Position numbers and translations under genes: made by a program
Shown here: positions 46,991 through 56,413 of the stretch, one piece after another
Layout: each line of letters starts with the position of its first letter
Numbering within the stretch: position 1 is the stretch's first letter
Assembly (NCBI GenBank): GCA_002433235.1
Contig: DJHS01000145.1
Coordinates: forward strand, 1 to 64,000
Reading direction: 5' to 3'
Length of the DNA stretch: 64,000 nucleotides
Source of the DNA: UBA6614 sp002433235
GTDB lineage: Bacteria; Verrucomicrobiota; Verrucomicrobiia; Limisphaerales; UBA1100
The notes under the pieces: generated by a model
Databases searched by the model: none
The model's input: only the letters and a program-made list of their open reading frames with translations
Told to the model about the DNA's origin: nothing

Positions 46991-47341
46991 TCACCCCGCC
47001 GTGCGCCTTCGCACGGACACCCATTTGGCATCTGGGATGATAAATTTTTTCACCTCCACCGTTGCGGCCAACGCACCAAAATCACGGCACACACATTCGC
47101 CAATGTCGGCGGCAAGTTTTTCAATCAACCGCCATTCACGGCCTTCGCCGAATTTTAACAATCTTTGGACCACGGCAAAATAGTCGATTGTGTCTTCAAG
47201 CATATCTGAGCAGGCCGCCTTGCCGAAGTCCCATTCCATATCAACCGTGAGCAACAGCCTCTGCTCCGTTTCCCGCTCTTCCCTCGGCACGCCGACCCGA
47301 TAATGAACTTCAAGGTCACGAATGGAAATCACATCATTCAT
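46991..47341 (-). CDS. folB: Dihydroneopterin aldolase
   Basis: Splits dihydroneopterin to 6-hydroxymethyl-dihydropterin and glycolaldehyde in folate biosynthesis. The N-terminus MNDVISIRDLEVHYRVGVPREERE, the DTIDYFAVVQRL segment (with the Tyr) and the final VEVKKFIIPDAKW with the catalytic Lys fit the family at 116 residues. Its start overlaps the end of the HAD-Nudix gene by eight bases. No folK, folP or folE is seen in this window. Its last codons contain the hairpin at 46999-47016. Confidence 0.92.
   Translation of the reverse strand: MNDVISIRDLEVHYRVGVPREERETEQRLLLTVDMEWDFGKAACSDMLEDTIDYFAVVQRLLKFGEGREWRLIEKLAADIGECVCRDFGALAATVEVKKFIIPDAKWVSVRRRTAG
46999..47016. terminator. Hairpin between the convergent subtilase and folB ends
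   Basis: CCGTGCG-CCTT-CGCACGG is a perfect seven-pair stem just past the subtilase stop, inside the last codons of folB. No T tract follows, so it is at best a weak or factor-assisted terminator. Confidence 0.35.
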
Positions 47342-48386
47342 CCAAAATCTCTTTCAGCAACGTTTGCGTAGGCTGGTTTAATTCCATATCCATCGCCGCC
47401 TTCGGGTACGCCCACAGACTTGCCTGTGCCTCATGGTTCAGGTGAACCGCCGTTTCACTGCCACATGAACAGGTGTAGTTAAGCAACAGAAAATGTTCGT
47501 TTCTGTAAAATTCCTTGGACTGGATGCAGTCCTGTACCATCACAAATCGTACATCGAAAATATCAAGACCGGTTTCCTCCCTGAGTTCCCGAATCAATGC
47601 TGACTCCGCCGTTTCGCCCCAGTCAATCTTGCCTCCCGGTATCCCCCACTTGTCCGACCATTTTCGGGTCTGAACCAGTAGGATCTGCCCCGCATCATTG
47701 AAAATCAGTGCCCCAACAGTAGCCACGGGGCGTCGCGTTTCTGCTGCACCATTGGGAAGGCACATAGAATTTCTCTCGAGCAATTGCTGCAACTCCCCCA
47801 AATGCTCCACCACAATATTGGGGCGGGCCTTCCGAAGTTGAGCAAGGGTGTTATACCCCGTCAGGACCGCGCACGAGTGAATTTCTCCCGTGTGAGCCGT
47901 CTCGACATCATGCTGCATGTCGCCGATGAAAACCGTTTCCTCCGGCAACAATTTGTTCTCGGCCAAGATGTCCCCGATTCTGGTCCGCTTGTCCATGACC
48001 CGGACGTACTCACGATCAAACGCAAAAGAAATTCGGGCTGATTGGGCTCGGTAATGATCCGGATGAATTGTACTCAAAAGAAACGTTCGCAGACCAGTCT
48101 CCTTGCAAAAGTTAAAAAACTCACGTGCGTGCGGCAGAGGCTCAATCCCTTTCTGCTCCTCAGCAAAGCTCTCCTTGTACCACTCCTCCAGTTGCTCCAA
48201 TGGAATACCCGGGGTCATCCGGTCATAGAACTCATCAAACGGCAGACTGAATTCAGCGCGAAATTCTTCAAGGGACATCTCGACCCGACCTGCTTTGGTA
48301 AAGGTGTAATTGGTCGCCCGCCAGACTGCCGGGAGGTCATCCACTAATGTTCCCGACCAATCAAAGATCACATTCCGGATCGCCAT
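47334..48386 (-). CDS. HAD hydrolase - Nudix hydrolase fusion
   Basis: A 350-residue fusion. Residues 1 to about 215 form a HAD domain: motif I VIFDWSGTLVDD, motif II FLLST, and motif IV FIGDMQHDVETA. The second Asp of motif I is Ser, which is unusual for a phosphatase. Residues from about 225 form a Nudix domain with a complete box (GKIDWGETAESALIRELREE plus TGLD) that coordinates Mg and cleaves nucleoside diphosphate-type bonds. The gene overlaps folB by eight bases. In folate synthesis, dihydroneopterin triphosphate must lose pyrophosphate (Nudix) and then phosphate before FolB acts, so this fusion is a good candidate for those steps. That function is inference; phosphoglycolate or nucleotide clean-up are alternatives. 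The start is ATG 48386, two bases from the MFS stop. Confidence 0.9.
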   Translation of the reverse strand: MAIRNVIFDWSGTLVDDLPAVWRATNYTFTKAGRVEMSLEEFRAEFSLPFDEFYDRMTPGIPLEQLEEWYKESFAEEQKGIEPLPHAREFFNFCKETGLRTFLLSTIHPDHYRAQSARISFAFDREYVRVMDKRTRIGDILAENKLLPEETVFIGDMQHDVETAHTGEIHSCAVLTGYNTLAQLRKARPNIVVEHLGELQQLLERNSMCLPNGAAETRRPVATVGALIFNDAGQILLVQTRKWSDKWGIPGGKIDWGETAESALIRELREETGLDIFDVRFVMVQDCIQSKEFYRNEHFLLLNYTCSCGSETAVHLNHEAQASLWAYPKAAMDMELNQPTQTLLKEILDE

Positions 48387-48387
48387 C

Positions 48388-49818
48388 TCAATTTGTTGAT
48401 GTCGCGGCCGCCTCCGGCGGATCATCCTTTTTCGCGGGCTGAACCAATTTCACCCAAGCAAATATCCCGGCGAACACCGCCAGTACAGCGCAAAATAGAT
48501 AGGGCAAAGCCGGCCAGATATCGAAAAGGCTCAGCGCAAAAATGGGGCCAATGATCCTAGCCAAGCTGCCCACGCTCTGCGTCACTCCCATCACTTCCCC
48601 CTGCTCATCTTCCGAAGCATTCAGTGAAATCAGCCCAAATGTTGGGGCTCGGTAAACTCCTGAAGCAATCGCAAACAACGCCAGCCCCGCCATCAGCCAC
48701 CCCTCGCCTCTTGTTTGATCACAGAATGGCAGGGCCGCAAGGCTTGCCCCGACTAGGATCAACCCCCCGTAGATCATTTTCTTTTCACCAAACATCTTCA
48801 CCAGTCGGCCAATCAATCCACCCTGCACAATTGCGCCAATTACCCCGCAATATGCAAAGAGATAATAGGCGATTGTTTTAGTGTAATTCACCCGCCCGAT
48901 GATTTCGCCGTCGGCCTTGTCTTGTTCCAACCTGCCTGAACGAGGCGCGACAAATTCCTCTCCGTTCCTTGTGGCAACAATATCTCCCGCCTTGACCTCC
49001 GTTCCATCCTTAATCATCCAATTAACGGCCACGCCCGGCTTCGCCCGGATGACTTCTTCATACTTGAACATGCCTTCAATTCGCGCCTTTCCATCCTCTT
49101 TGCCCGCGCCAACAAAGAGCACCACGAACGCGGACTCAAAGCTGGTAAAACAGAATGTCGCCATAAAAAAAATGCCCACCAGCAACCCCAGTTGTGGCCG
49201 CTTTAAAACTCGCGCCCATTGCTCCATTCGCGGCAAGGGAGGGGACGGCTCCGAATCGGGCTTGCGACTTTCCCCGAGGATAAAAAACGCAAGCACGAGG
49301 TTGAATGCGCAAATGGATGCCGCTGTCCATCCTGGTCCGGCTGCCCCCCACCAGTCAGCGCTGACAGCGCCCAGTACGGGACCGAGAATAAACCCCATTC
49401 CAAACGCCATGCCGATGAGCCCCATTCGCTTGGATCGGTCTTCTGGCGGTGAAACATCCGCGATATACGCGCTTGCCACAGAGAGATTGGCTCCGCAGAT
49501 CCCCGCAAACAATCGCGACGCCAGCAGCATCCATAAATTCATTTGCACCGCTGCCAAGGCAAACAGGACGTAGGAAACTGAGGCTCCAAAAGTGCTGATT
49601 AACAAAACAGGCCGTCGCCCAATTCGGTCACTCAGCCTCCCCCATGCCGGCGCGAAAAGGAATTGCATGAGCGAATAGGAGGCTACAATCAGCCCCACCT
49701 CCCAGCCCGCCGCGCCAAATTCCATCCCGTACTGCGGCAACACCGGCAGCACAATGCCAAACCCAATCAGGTCGATGAAGACCGTCAGGAATATGACCAG
49801 CAGGGAAGGTTTTCTCAT
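48388..49818 (-). CDS. MFS transporter with a lipoyl-like insertion
   Basis: A 476-residue major facilitator of the TetA-like drug:proton antiporter group. The first half carries GRLSDRIGRRPVLLIS (motif A) and GFILGPVLGAV (motif C-like). The loop between helices 7 and 8 is about 70 residues longer than usual (about 238-312). Its core, VNWMIKDGTEVKAGDIVA followed by EEFVAPRSGRL, looks like half of a biotinyl/lipoyl barrel, without the modifiable lysine motif. Export of drugs or metabolites is likely, but the substrate is unknown. It follows the RND pump gene by 58 bases and precedes the HAD-Nudix gene by one base. Confidence 0.9.
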   Translation of the reverse strand: MRKPSLLVIFLTVFIDLIGFGIVLPVLPQYGMEFGAAGWEVGLIVASYSLMQFLFAPAWGRLSDRIGRRPVLLISTFGASVSYVLFALAAVQMNLWMLLASRLFAGICGANLSVASAYIADVSPPEDRSKRMGLIGMAFGMGFILGPVLGAVSADWWGAAGPGWTAASICAFNLVLAFFILGESRKPDSEPSPPLPRMEQWARVLKRPQLGLLVGIFFMATFCFTSFESAFVVLFVGAGKEDGKARIEGMFKYEEVIRAKPGVAVNWMIKDGTEVKAGDIVATRNGEEFVAPRSGRLEQDKADGEIIGRVNYTKTIAYYLFAYCGVIGAIVQGGLIGRLVKMFGEKKMIYGGLILVGASLAALPFCDQTRGEGWLMAGLALFAIASGVYRAPTFGLISLNASEDEQGEVMGVTQSVGSLARIIGPIFALSLFDIWPALPYLFCAVLAVFAGIFAWVKLVQPAKKDDPPEAAATSTN

Positions 49819-49876
49819 GGGACTCGTGGCGGCGCGGACGTTAGCCCAACAACCACCGCCCGGTTAAGGAGAAAAT

Positions 49877-52800
49877 TCAGCGGCCCATCGTGGCCAACCC
49901 CCCCAAGGTTGACGCCTCGTCCGTGCGCGGGCCGTAAAGCCACTGCCACACATCACGCAAATCCTCGAGGATTACGTAAAGCGCCGGTACCAACACAAGG
50001 GTTACTGTCGTTGCGAACATCACACCAAACCCAAGCGAAATGGCCATCGGCACGAGAAACTGCGCCTGCACACTTTTCTCGAAAAACACCAACGGTGTCA
50101 GCCCCGCGAATGTTGTCAGGCTGGTCAGCCATATGGCACGAAAACGCGCTACCCCACTCACTCTAACAGCGTCAATTAGGTCCGTGTATTTCAACCGGTT
50201 GCGATTGACAAAGTCCACCATCACCAGGCTGTCGTTCACAACCACGCCCGTGAGCGCCACTACTCCAAACATCGAGAGAATCGTCAATTCCATCCCCATG
50301 ATCAAATGGCCCAGAACCGCTCCGATCAATCCAAACGGAATTGCACACATCACAATGAACGGTTGCACGTAGGACTTGAAGGGAATGGCCAGCAGTGCGT
50401 AGATCATGATCATGGCCACGAAATAGGCTTGGATGAGGCTGGCCATCGCCAGTTCCTGCTCCTCCCGAGCACCTTTGAAATCCGCCATCACACCCGGGTG
50501 AGCCTCCATGATTTCCGGCATGACATCCTCGCGCAACCCTGCCACGACTTTGTCCGGTTCTGTCTGGCTGATGTCAATGTCCGCCGTGATCTTGACCGAG
50601 CGCCGTCCGTCAATTCGCTTGATGCTCGCAAAGCCACGTCCATGGGCGACCTCCGCGACTTCGCCAAAAGGCACCTCGCGGCCTCCCTTGAGGCGGATTC
50701 TCAACCCCCGCAAATCCTCAGGTGATCTTCGATCCGAGTCGGGATACCGCACCATGACTTTTACGTCATCACGATGACGCTGGATTCGCTGTGCCTCTTC
50801 ACCATAAAAGGCTTGGCGCACCTGTCTTGCCAAATCCGCCTGGGTCAGGCCCAACGCTTCCGCTTCCGACTTGATGCGAAGCTCCATCTCGCGTTTTCCC
50901 AACTTGATTGAATCACTGACATCCTGAACACCCGGGTACTCAGCCAGCTTTGCCTTTAGCTTTTCCGTGGCAGCCAACAACTCATCCAGATTCGGCCCAC
51001 TGAGCCGCACGCTGATGGGTTTGCCCGTGGAGAATATGGATGCACTGAACCCAATCTCGGAAGCTCCCGCCATTTCTCCGGTCGCTTTCCGCCATTGATC
51101 CGCTATGGCCTGGCTTGTAATGGCGCGTTCTTCTGAAGGGGCCACTTCAATATGTACCTCCGCTTTGTGGCTCCCAAAATGGGTCGCCTCATAATTGCCT
51201 CCAGCAAACTCAGCCTCCATTCGATAGGGTTGCATTCCGACCGTGGTTAGCATTTGCCGGAAAATATTGGTCCCTTCCGAATGGCTGCTGACAATTTGTT
51301 GCCGAACCTGTCCAGCGGCCACCTCAAGTCTTTTGGCTGCTTCAGCTGTTTTCTCCGCACTCGTGCCGCGCGGGAAAGTGACATAGGCAAAGACGTTGTC
51401 TCCCTCGACGGGCGGGAAGAACACAAACCGCACATGCCCACCGACATAGCTCGCAATAGTCAGGCATAACAGTGCCACGCCAGTGGCAACCGTCAGGTAA
51501 CGCCATCGTAAACACCACTCAAGAAACGGCTGATAAACGAAGAGTACGAACCGCTCCGCGCCTTGGGCAAAGCCCTGTTGGAAACGGGACCAGAAGCCTG
51601 GCTGCGCCGGTTTCACCGTCGGCAAATCCCGCAAATGCGCAGGGAGAATGAATAGGCATTCCACCAATGAGAAGAGGAGTGTGGGCATGACAATCAGCGG
51701 AATGAAGCGAAGAATCTTGCCGGTATTCCCTTCAATCGCTAACAAGGGATAGAACGCAACCACAGTGGTGAGGACGCCAAATATAACCGGTCGCGCAACT
51801 TCTGTGGCGCCTGCCACCGTGCTCTCGAGTCCGCCTCCATTGCGGTTCTGGTGCGTGTAGATATTTTCACCCAGAACGATCGCGTCATCCACCACAATGC
51901 CCAAGACCACAATGAAGGCAAATAACGAGATGAGGCTGATGGAGACATCCATTGTCGGCATCAGCCACAGGGTGCCCATGAACGAGACTGGGATGCCAAA
52001 CGTTACCCAAATTGCCAGTCGGAACCGCAGGAACATGGCGAGGATCAGGAACACCAGCGCCAATCCCGCCTGTCCATTGCGCATGAGCAGATCGAGGCGG
52101 CCGCGAAGATAAGACGAGTCATCCTGCCATGTCTCAAGATCGACCCCCTCGGGCATAAGGTGACGAGCACCTTCCACATAGTCACGGGCGATGCCGGCAA
52201 TTTCCAGCGCGCTCTGTTCCCCCACTCGGAACACACGAACCAGCACAGCTGGTTTCCCGTTAAAGCGTGAAGATAAATCGGTGTCCGCAAATCCATCACG
52301 GACAAGTGCCACCTGCCCCAAAATCAATCGACTGCCATCCGGGTTTACGCGCAGGGTGATGTCGCGATAATCACCCGCGCGGTAAGCCTGTCCCTTGACC
52401 CGCAAAAGGATTTCGCCACTCTCAGTCTTGATCGTCCCTCCCGGCAAATCCAGTGAGCTTTTTCTAACGGCGGCTGCAACTTCATCAAAAGTCAGCCCAA
52501 ATCGGCGAAGCTGCGCTTCGGGAATCTCGATCGCAATTTCATAAGGTCGCGTATTCGCAAGTTCCACCTGCGTTATTCCCGGCAAAGCCAGCAACTCATC
52601 GCGCACGCGCTCCCCTGCCCTTTTCAGGGCTTTCTCCCCGACTTCACCGGAAACCGCCACATTGATCACCTGTTTGCGAATGATCAGCTCCGTGATTGTG
52701 GGCTTATCCGACTCCTCGGGTAATGTTTCAAGCGCATCGACTTTTTGTTTCACCTCATCCAGGAGCCTCCCTGAGTTCGTTCGCGGCAGCAATTCCACGC

Positions 52801-53077
52801 TCACCACTCCCAATCCTTCCGACGCTGTTGAGACGACCTGCTTTACCCCCTGCAGTCCCTGCACGGCATCCTCAATTTTAACGCAAATGCCCTCCTCAAC
52901 CTCCGCTGGAGCCGCCCCGGGATATGCCACCTGCACTAGCACCCAGTTGGAGTCAAATTCGGGAAATACCTCACGCCGGATTTTCGGCACCGCCATGAAC
53001 CCGGCCACCAGAATGAACGCCGCCAAAAGATTTGCAGCCACGCGATTCACCGCAAACCAGCGGATGACTCTACTCAT
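49877..53077 (-). CDS. RND efflux transporter, inner-membrane pump
   Basis: A 1066-residue resistance-nodulation-division permease. Family hallmarks are the duplicated 12-helix layout, the Asp-Asp pair for proton relay in VVDDAIVLGENIYTH, and MFGVVALTGVVVNDSLVMVDF in the second half, with large periplasmic loops between. It is probably an HAE1-like drug or toxic-compound pump, since metal-type CzcA signatures are not evident. The ATG at 53077 overlaps the adaptor gene's stop by eight bases. Longer starts lie deeper in that gene. Confidence 0.94.
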   Translation of the reverse strand: MSRVIRWFAVNRVAANLLAAFILVAGFMAVPKIRREVFPEFDSNWVLVQVAYPGAAPAEVEEGICVKIEDAVQGLQGVKQVVSTASEGLGVVSVELLPRTNSGRLLDEVKQKVDALETLPEESDKPTITELIIRKQVINVAVSGEVGEKALKRAGERVRDELLALPGITQVELANTRPYEIAIEIPEAQLRRFGLTFDEVAAAVRKSSLDLPGGTIKTESGEILLRVKGQAYRAGDYRDITLRVNPDGSRLILGQVALVRDGFADTDLSSRFNGKPAVLVRVFRVGEQSALEIAGIARDYVEGARHLMPEGVDLETWQDDSSYLRGRLDLLMRNGQAGLALVFLILAMFLRFRLAIWVTFGIPVSFMGTLWLMPTMDVSISLISLFAFIVVLGIVVDDAIVLGENIYTHQNRNGGGLESTVAGATEVARPVIFGVLTTVVAFYPLLAIEGNTGKILRFIPLIVMPTLLFSLVECLFILPAHLRDLPTVKPAQPGFWSRFQQGFAQGAERFVLFVYQPFLEWCLRWRYLTVATGVALLCLTIASYVGGHVRFVFFPPVEGDNVFAYVTFPRGTSAEKTAEAAKRLEVAAGQVRQQIVSSHSEGTNIFRQMLTTVGMQPYRMEAEFAGGNYEATHFGSHKAEVHIEVAPSEERAITSQAIADQWRKATGEMAGASEIGFSASIFSTGKPISVRLSGPNLDELLAATEKLKAKLAEYPGVQDVSDSIKLGKREMELRIKSEAEALGLTQADLARQVRQAFYGEEAQRIQRHRDDVKVMVRYPDSDRRSPEDLRGLRIRLKGGREVPFGEVAEVAHGRGFASIKRIDGRRSVKITADIDISQTEPDKVVAGLREDVMPEIMEAHPGVMADFKGAREEQELAMASLIQAYFVAMIMIYALLAIPFKSYVQPFIVMCAIPFGLIGAVLGHLIMGMELTILSMFGVVALTGVVVNDSLVMVDFVNRNRLKYTDLIDAVRVSGVARFRAIWLTSLTTFAGLTPLVFFEKSVQAQFLVPMAISLGFGVMFATTVTLVLVPALYVILEDLRDVWQWLYGPRTDEASTLGGLATMGR

Positions 53078-54353
53078 CCATCCCCTCCGTATCCAAAACA
53101 ACCGTCATGCCATCTACATATGCCTCGACCGGTGTCAGGCAAACGTCTTCCCCTTCATCCAGCCCGCCCTTGATCACCACATGATCATGGGTGGTTAAAA
53201 TCACCTCTACCTCTCGGGCATGCAGCTTACCCTCCTTGAAAACGTGCACACCCCCCCCTTCCCGCAGGACAATTCGTGGCAACACCACGACATCCTCAAT
53301 CAACTCCCCATCAATTTCCGCGGAAACAAACAGACCATAACTCAGTGTACTATCCTCCAACTCAGAGTAGGGATCATTCACTTCAGCGACAACCGACACC
53401 ATGCGCGTTCCGCTGTCCACCTCTCCAAGCCCCCGCACAACCTGACCTCGCCACCGCCCACCAGCAGCAGACCGGAATCTGGCTTTCGGCCCATTCACGA
53501 TGTTAGTGCCACCGCGAAGACCATTCTTCATTCCCAAAAACTCAAAGTCCTCCTGCGGTAACGCCAGCCGAACAACCCCCACATCGACAGACTCCAAGCG
53601 AGCCAGAGCAATTCCAGGAGACACCACCTGCCCAATGCCAACCATTCTGGAATCCACTCGCCCCTTGAAAGGCGCACGAATGACACAGCGGGCCACATTC
53701 AGCTCAGCTATTTTTTCCGCCGCACGGGCCGCCTCGAGTTCTGCAACATCAGATTTCTCCTTGGCTGCGGATGCCCACCACATGGCCTTTGCCGATTCCA
53801 ACCCCGCCCGGGCTTCCTTCAACTGTGGTTCACGAGCCAACAGGGCCGGCGGCTCTCCCTGCCGTCCGATTAGTTTCCATTCTGCAATTGCGGCTCGGGC
53901 TTCAGCCTCCTCTCTCGATATCCGGGCTTCCCATTGAGCCATCTGAGCCCGGGCGCTGCTCATCTGAGCCAGAGCGTTTGTGATTCCCGCTTGCGCAACC
54001 TCCAACCGCGCCCTTGCCTGTCGCAGGGCCAAATCGTAGTCCACAGAGTCAAGTTCCAGCAGAATATCCCCTACCTCAAACAAGCCGCCATCAATCAACG
54101 ACGAAGATATGGTGACCACCCGGCCTTTAACCTCACTGGACAAGTCCACGGCCATTCGCGCTCTCACGGTGCCTTGTGACCGAATCACGGGTTGATAATG
54201 GCCGAGCTGAACCTTTTGTACCTTCACGCGCGGATGAAATGGCGTTCGCTCAACAGGCTTGGCCACCTTTCGATTTAACACCAACCAAGCCCCACCCCAC
54301 GCACCAGCACCCATCACCAGTATCGGCAACAATATCTGCAGCGCTCTTTTCAC
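53070..54353 (-). CDS. RND efflux periplasmic adaptor
   Basis: A 427-residue membrane fusion protein linking the pump to the outer-membrane channel. It has an N-terminal membrane anchor (ILLPILVMGAGAWGGAWLVLN), a lipoyl half (VKGRVVTISSSLIDGGLFEVGDILLELDSVD), a long alpha-helical hairpin (about residues 105-200), and the second lipoyl half and beta-barrel (VIRAPFKGRVDSRMVGIGQVVSPG). It starts with GTG at 54353, overlapping the stop of the channel gene by one base (TAGTG). Confidence 0.92.
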   Translation of the reverse strand: MKRALQILLPILVMGAGAWGGAWLVLNRKVAKPVERTPFHPRVKVQKVQLGHYQPVIRSQGTVRARMAVDLSSEVKGRVVTISSSLIDGGLFEVGDILLELDSVDYDLALRQARARLEVAQAGITNALAQMSSARAQMAQWEARISREEAEARAAIAEWKLIGRQGEPPALLAREPQLKEARAGLESAKAMWWASAAKEKSDVAELEAARAAEKIAELNVARCVIRAPFKGRVDSRMVGIGQVVSPGIALARLESVDVGVVRLALPQEDFEFLGMKNGLRGGTNIVNGPKARFRSAAGGRWRGQVVRGLGEVDSGTRMVSVVAEVNDPYSELEDSTLSYGLFVSAEIDGELIEDVVVLPRIVLREGGGVHVFKEGKLHAREVEVILTTHDHVVIKGGLDEGEDVCLTPVEAYVDGMTVVLDTEGMDE

Positions 54354-55762
54354 TAATCACGCCTCCCTGGAAACCCGCCCCCCAGCGCCATATGGAGATT
54401 CACCCGGTTCTCAAGCATGCTTCGCAGCACTGTCAAACGCTGACTTGACGATTCGTTCAATCGCCGCCTTGCATCCAGCACGGTGACAAAATCTTCTATA
54501 CCCTGCGCGTAACGCTGTTCAGCCAAGGCCAAGGCTTCACCGGACCGGCCCATAACCTGCCTCAACCGCAACTCACGTTCACGCAACATTGGTTCCAGCG
54601 CCAAGGCTGTTTCCACTTCGCCAAACGCCCTTAAGACAATGCTCCTATATTTTAGGACCGCCTCAGCGGCACGCGCCTCTTCCAGTTGGACATTTGCCCG
54701 AAGACGCCCTCCTGAGAACAATGGCTGCACAAGGTTTGACCCCAGAGACCAAACCAGAAAATTGTTGTTCATGAGATTCTCAAGTTCATCACTGGATGTC
54801 CCTCCTGAGGTGGTCAAAGAAATTTTCGGATACAATTCCCCCTTCGCACTTCCAATCCGGGCATCCGCGGCCAACACCCGCAAGCGAGCAGCCCTCAAGT
54901 CAGGCCGCCGTGTCAATAAATCCGAAGGCAAACCGACCGGGATAGGGCCCAACGCCTCGGGCATGACCGCAAATGGACCCAGTTGTCCCTCGGGATAACG
55001 GCCGATTAAAATCTCAAGTTGCCTTCGGCCCTGCTCGACCACCTCCATCCATTGCGCAATCACCGCCTTGTTGGCTGCAAAGCTGGCCTCCGCTTGGCGT
55101 AAATCCAGCATGGGTCTAACCCCAAGTTCATATCGCAACCGAGCCTGATTCACGGCCGCCTCCAGTATCTTCCCATTTCGACGGGCAAATTCCACCTGCT
55201 GGCCAGCTTCAACTGAGAGGAACCAAGCCTTCACAACCTGTCCAGCCATGGAAATCCGTGCCGCCGCCACGTCCGCCCGCGCAACTTCGACATCAGCCAG
55301 TGCCGCTATCTGGCCTGCGCGGATTCGGCCCCACAAATCCAATTCCCATGAAGTCGCCAATGAGAATCGGTAGGATTCAGAGCGCGATGACAGAACTCCA
55401 CCTGCCCCGGGAAGAGGAAGCCCAATAAAATTGCTCTGCTTCCTGCCGCCTTCCAAGTTCGCATTAACCACCGGCAAGCGTTCTGCCCCGGCAATCCGAG
55501 CGCGCAAACGGGCCTGTTCAAGCCGCTGCCCTGTTGCCTGAAGATCGTGGTTGCGTTCCAGCGCCTCTTTCACCATGGCATTCAGGTCATCATCCCCAAA
55601 CTGTCTCCACCACTCCTCCAAAGGTGCCCGCGAGGCGACTTCTGTCGCCCGCCACTGCGCCGGAAAATCCGGAGCCACCCGTTCGCGCCTCGGTAACTCC
55701 ATTTGACAACTGACTCCAAGGCAGGATGCCACCGCCAAAATTGTTCCAGCACAAATCTTCAT
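54353..55762 (-). CDS. RND efflux outer-membrane lipoprotein (NodT/OprM-like)
   Basis: A TolC-like outer-membrane channel of about 469 residues. The signal ends with a lipobox (ASCLGVSC), as in OprM. The duplicated helical repeats include LVKEALERNHDLQATGQRLEQAR and RRLNESSSQRLTVLRSMLENRVNLHMALGGGF, the latter typical of the family C-terminus. The ATG at 55762 overlaps the TetR gene's stop as TGATG. A GTG three bases upstream is also possible. With the adaptor and pump it forms a complete tripartite system. Confidence 0.93.
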   Translation of the reverse strand: MKICAGTILAVASCLGVSCQMELPRRERVAPDFPAQWRATEVASRAPLEEWWRQFGDDDLNAMVKEALERNHDLQATGQRLEQARLRARIAGAERLPVVNANLEGGRKQSNFIGLPLPGAGGVLSSRSESYRFSLATSWELDLWGRIRAGQIAALADVEVARADVAAARISMAGQVVKAWFLSVEAGQQVEFARRNGKILEAAVNQARLRYELGVRPMLDLRQAEASFAANKAVIAQWMEVVEQGRRQLEILIGRYPEGQLGPFAVMPEALGPIPVGLPSDLLTRRPDLRAARLRVLAADARIGSAKGELYPKISLTTSGGTSSDELENLMNNNFLVWSLGSNLVQPLFSGGRLRANVQLEEARAAEAVLKYRSIVLRAFGEVETALALEPMLRERELRLRQVMGRSGEALALAEQRYAQGIEDFVTVLDARRRLNESSSQRLTVLRSMLENRVNLHMALGGGFPGRRD

Positions 55763-56388
55763 CACGCCTTTGCCTTCAATCCCGCCGCAAGAAAGGTCAC
55801 CAATCTTTGAATCATTCCTTCCGTGTCATCAGGATCACACAATCCGCCAGAGAACTCACCAAGACGTTCCGCGTCAGCCATCGTATGAGCCATTGCGCCC
55901 ACCAGAAAATGCAGTCGCCAAAGCAGATCCACTTGCGGCACCTTGGGCAGCGCCTTTTGGAAGGCCGGCATGAAGCGCTCGGCAACCGCCGCGACTTGCC
56001 GATTCAACAATTCCTGAATCTTCTCGTCCGGCTCCGTGAAACACCGCCCCAATAACCGCATGAATTCGCGCCCGCCTTTGTTCGGATCCCGGCTCAGCCG
56101 CAACGCCGGCCCCACCAATGCCTCCAGAATCTTTTCCAAGGAAACCCTGCGTGATCGCCGCTCAGCTTCCTCCAGCAAAGCCAGTCTTTCCGCATTCAAG
56201 GGAACCAACCGGCGAGCCAATACCGATTGCAGGAGGGATTCCTTGCTGCCGAAATGATAATGCACCGCGGCAAGATTCACCTTCGCTCGGCCAATAACTT
56301 GGCGAAGTGAAGTCGCATTCGGCCCACGCCGCGCAAACAGCTCCTCCGCCGCATCGAGTATGATTGTCTTGGTGTCCTTCTGTTTCAT
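55762..56388 (-). CDS. TetR-family regulator of the efflux operon
   Basis: A 208-residue repressor. The DNA-binding helix-turn-helix is at the N-terminus (IILDAAEELFARRGPNATSL, then RQVIGRAKVNLAAVHYHFGSKESLL). The C-terminal ligand domain resembles the CerR/YbiH-type (RLLGRCFTEPDEKI and a helical segment to the end). It is the first gene of the efflux operon and so probably represses its own operon until a pump substrate binds. A candidate operator is at 56398-56413. Confidence 0.93.
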   Translation of the reverse strand: MKQKDTKTIILDAAEELFARRGPNATSLRQVIGRAKVNLAAVHYHFGSKESLLQSVLARRLVPLNAERLALLEEAERRSRRVSLEKILEALVGPALRLSRDPNKGGREFMRLLGRCFTEPDEKIQELLNRQVAAVAERFMPAFQKALPKVPQVDLLWRLHFLVGAMAHTMADAERLGEFSGGLCDPDDTEGMIQRLVTFLAAGLKAKA

Positions 56389-56397
56389 TCTATTGAA

Positions 56398-56413
56398 TCA
56401 AACGAATGTTTGA
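56398..56413. promoter_or_regulatory. Candidate operator of the TetR regulator
   Basis: TCAAAC-GAAT-GTTTGA is a perfect inverted repeat ten bases upstream of the regulator's start codon. Its size and position are typical for autoregulation by TetR proteins. It would overlap the -10 region of the promoter suggested at 56412-56440. Confidence 0.6.
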
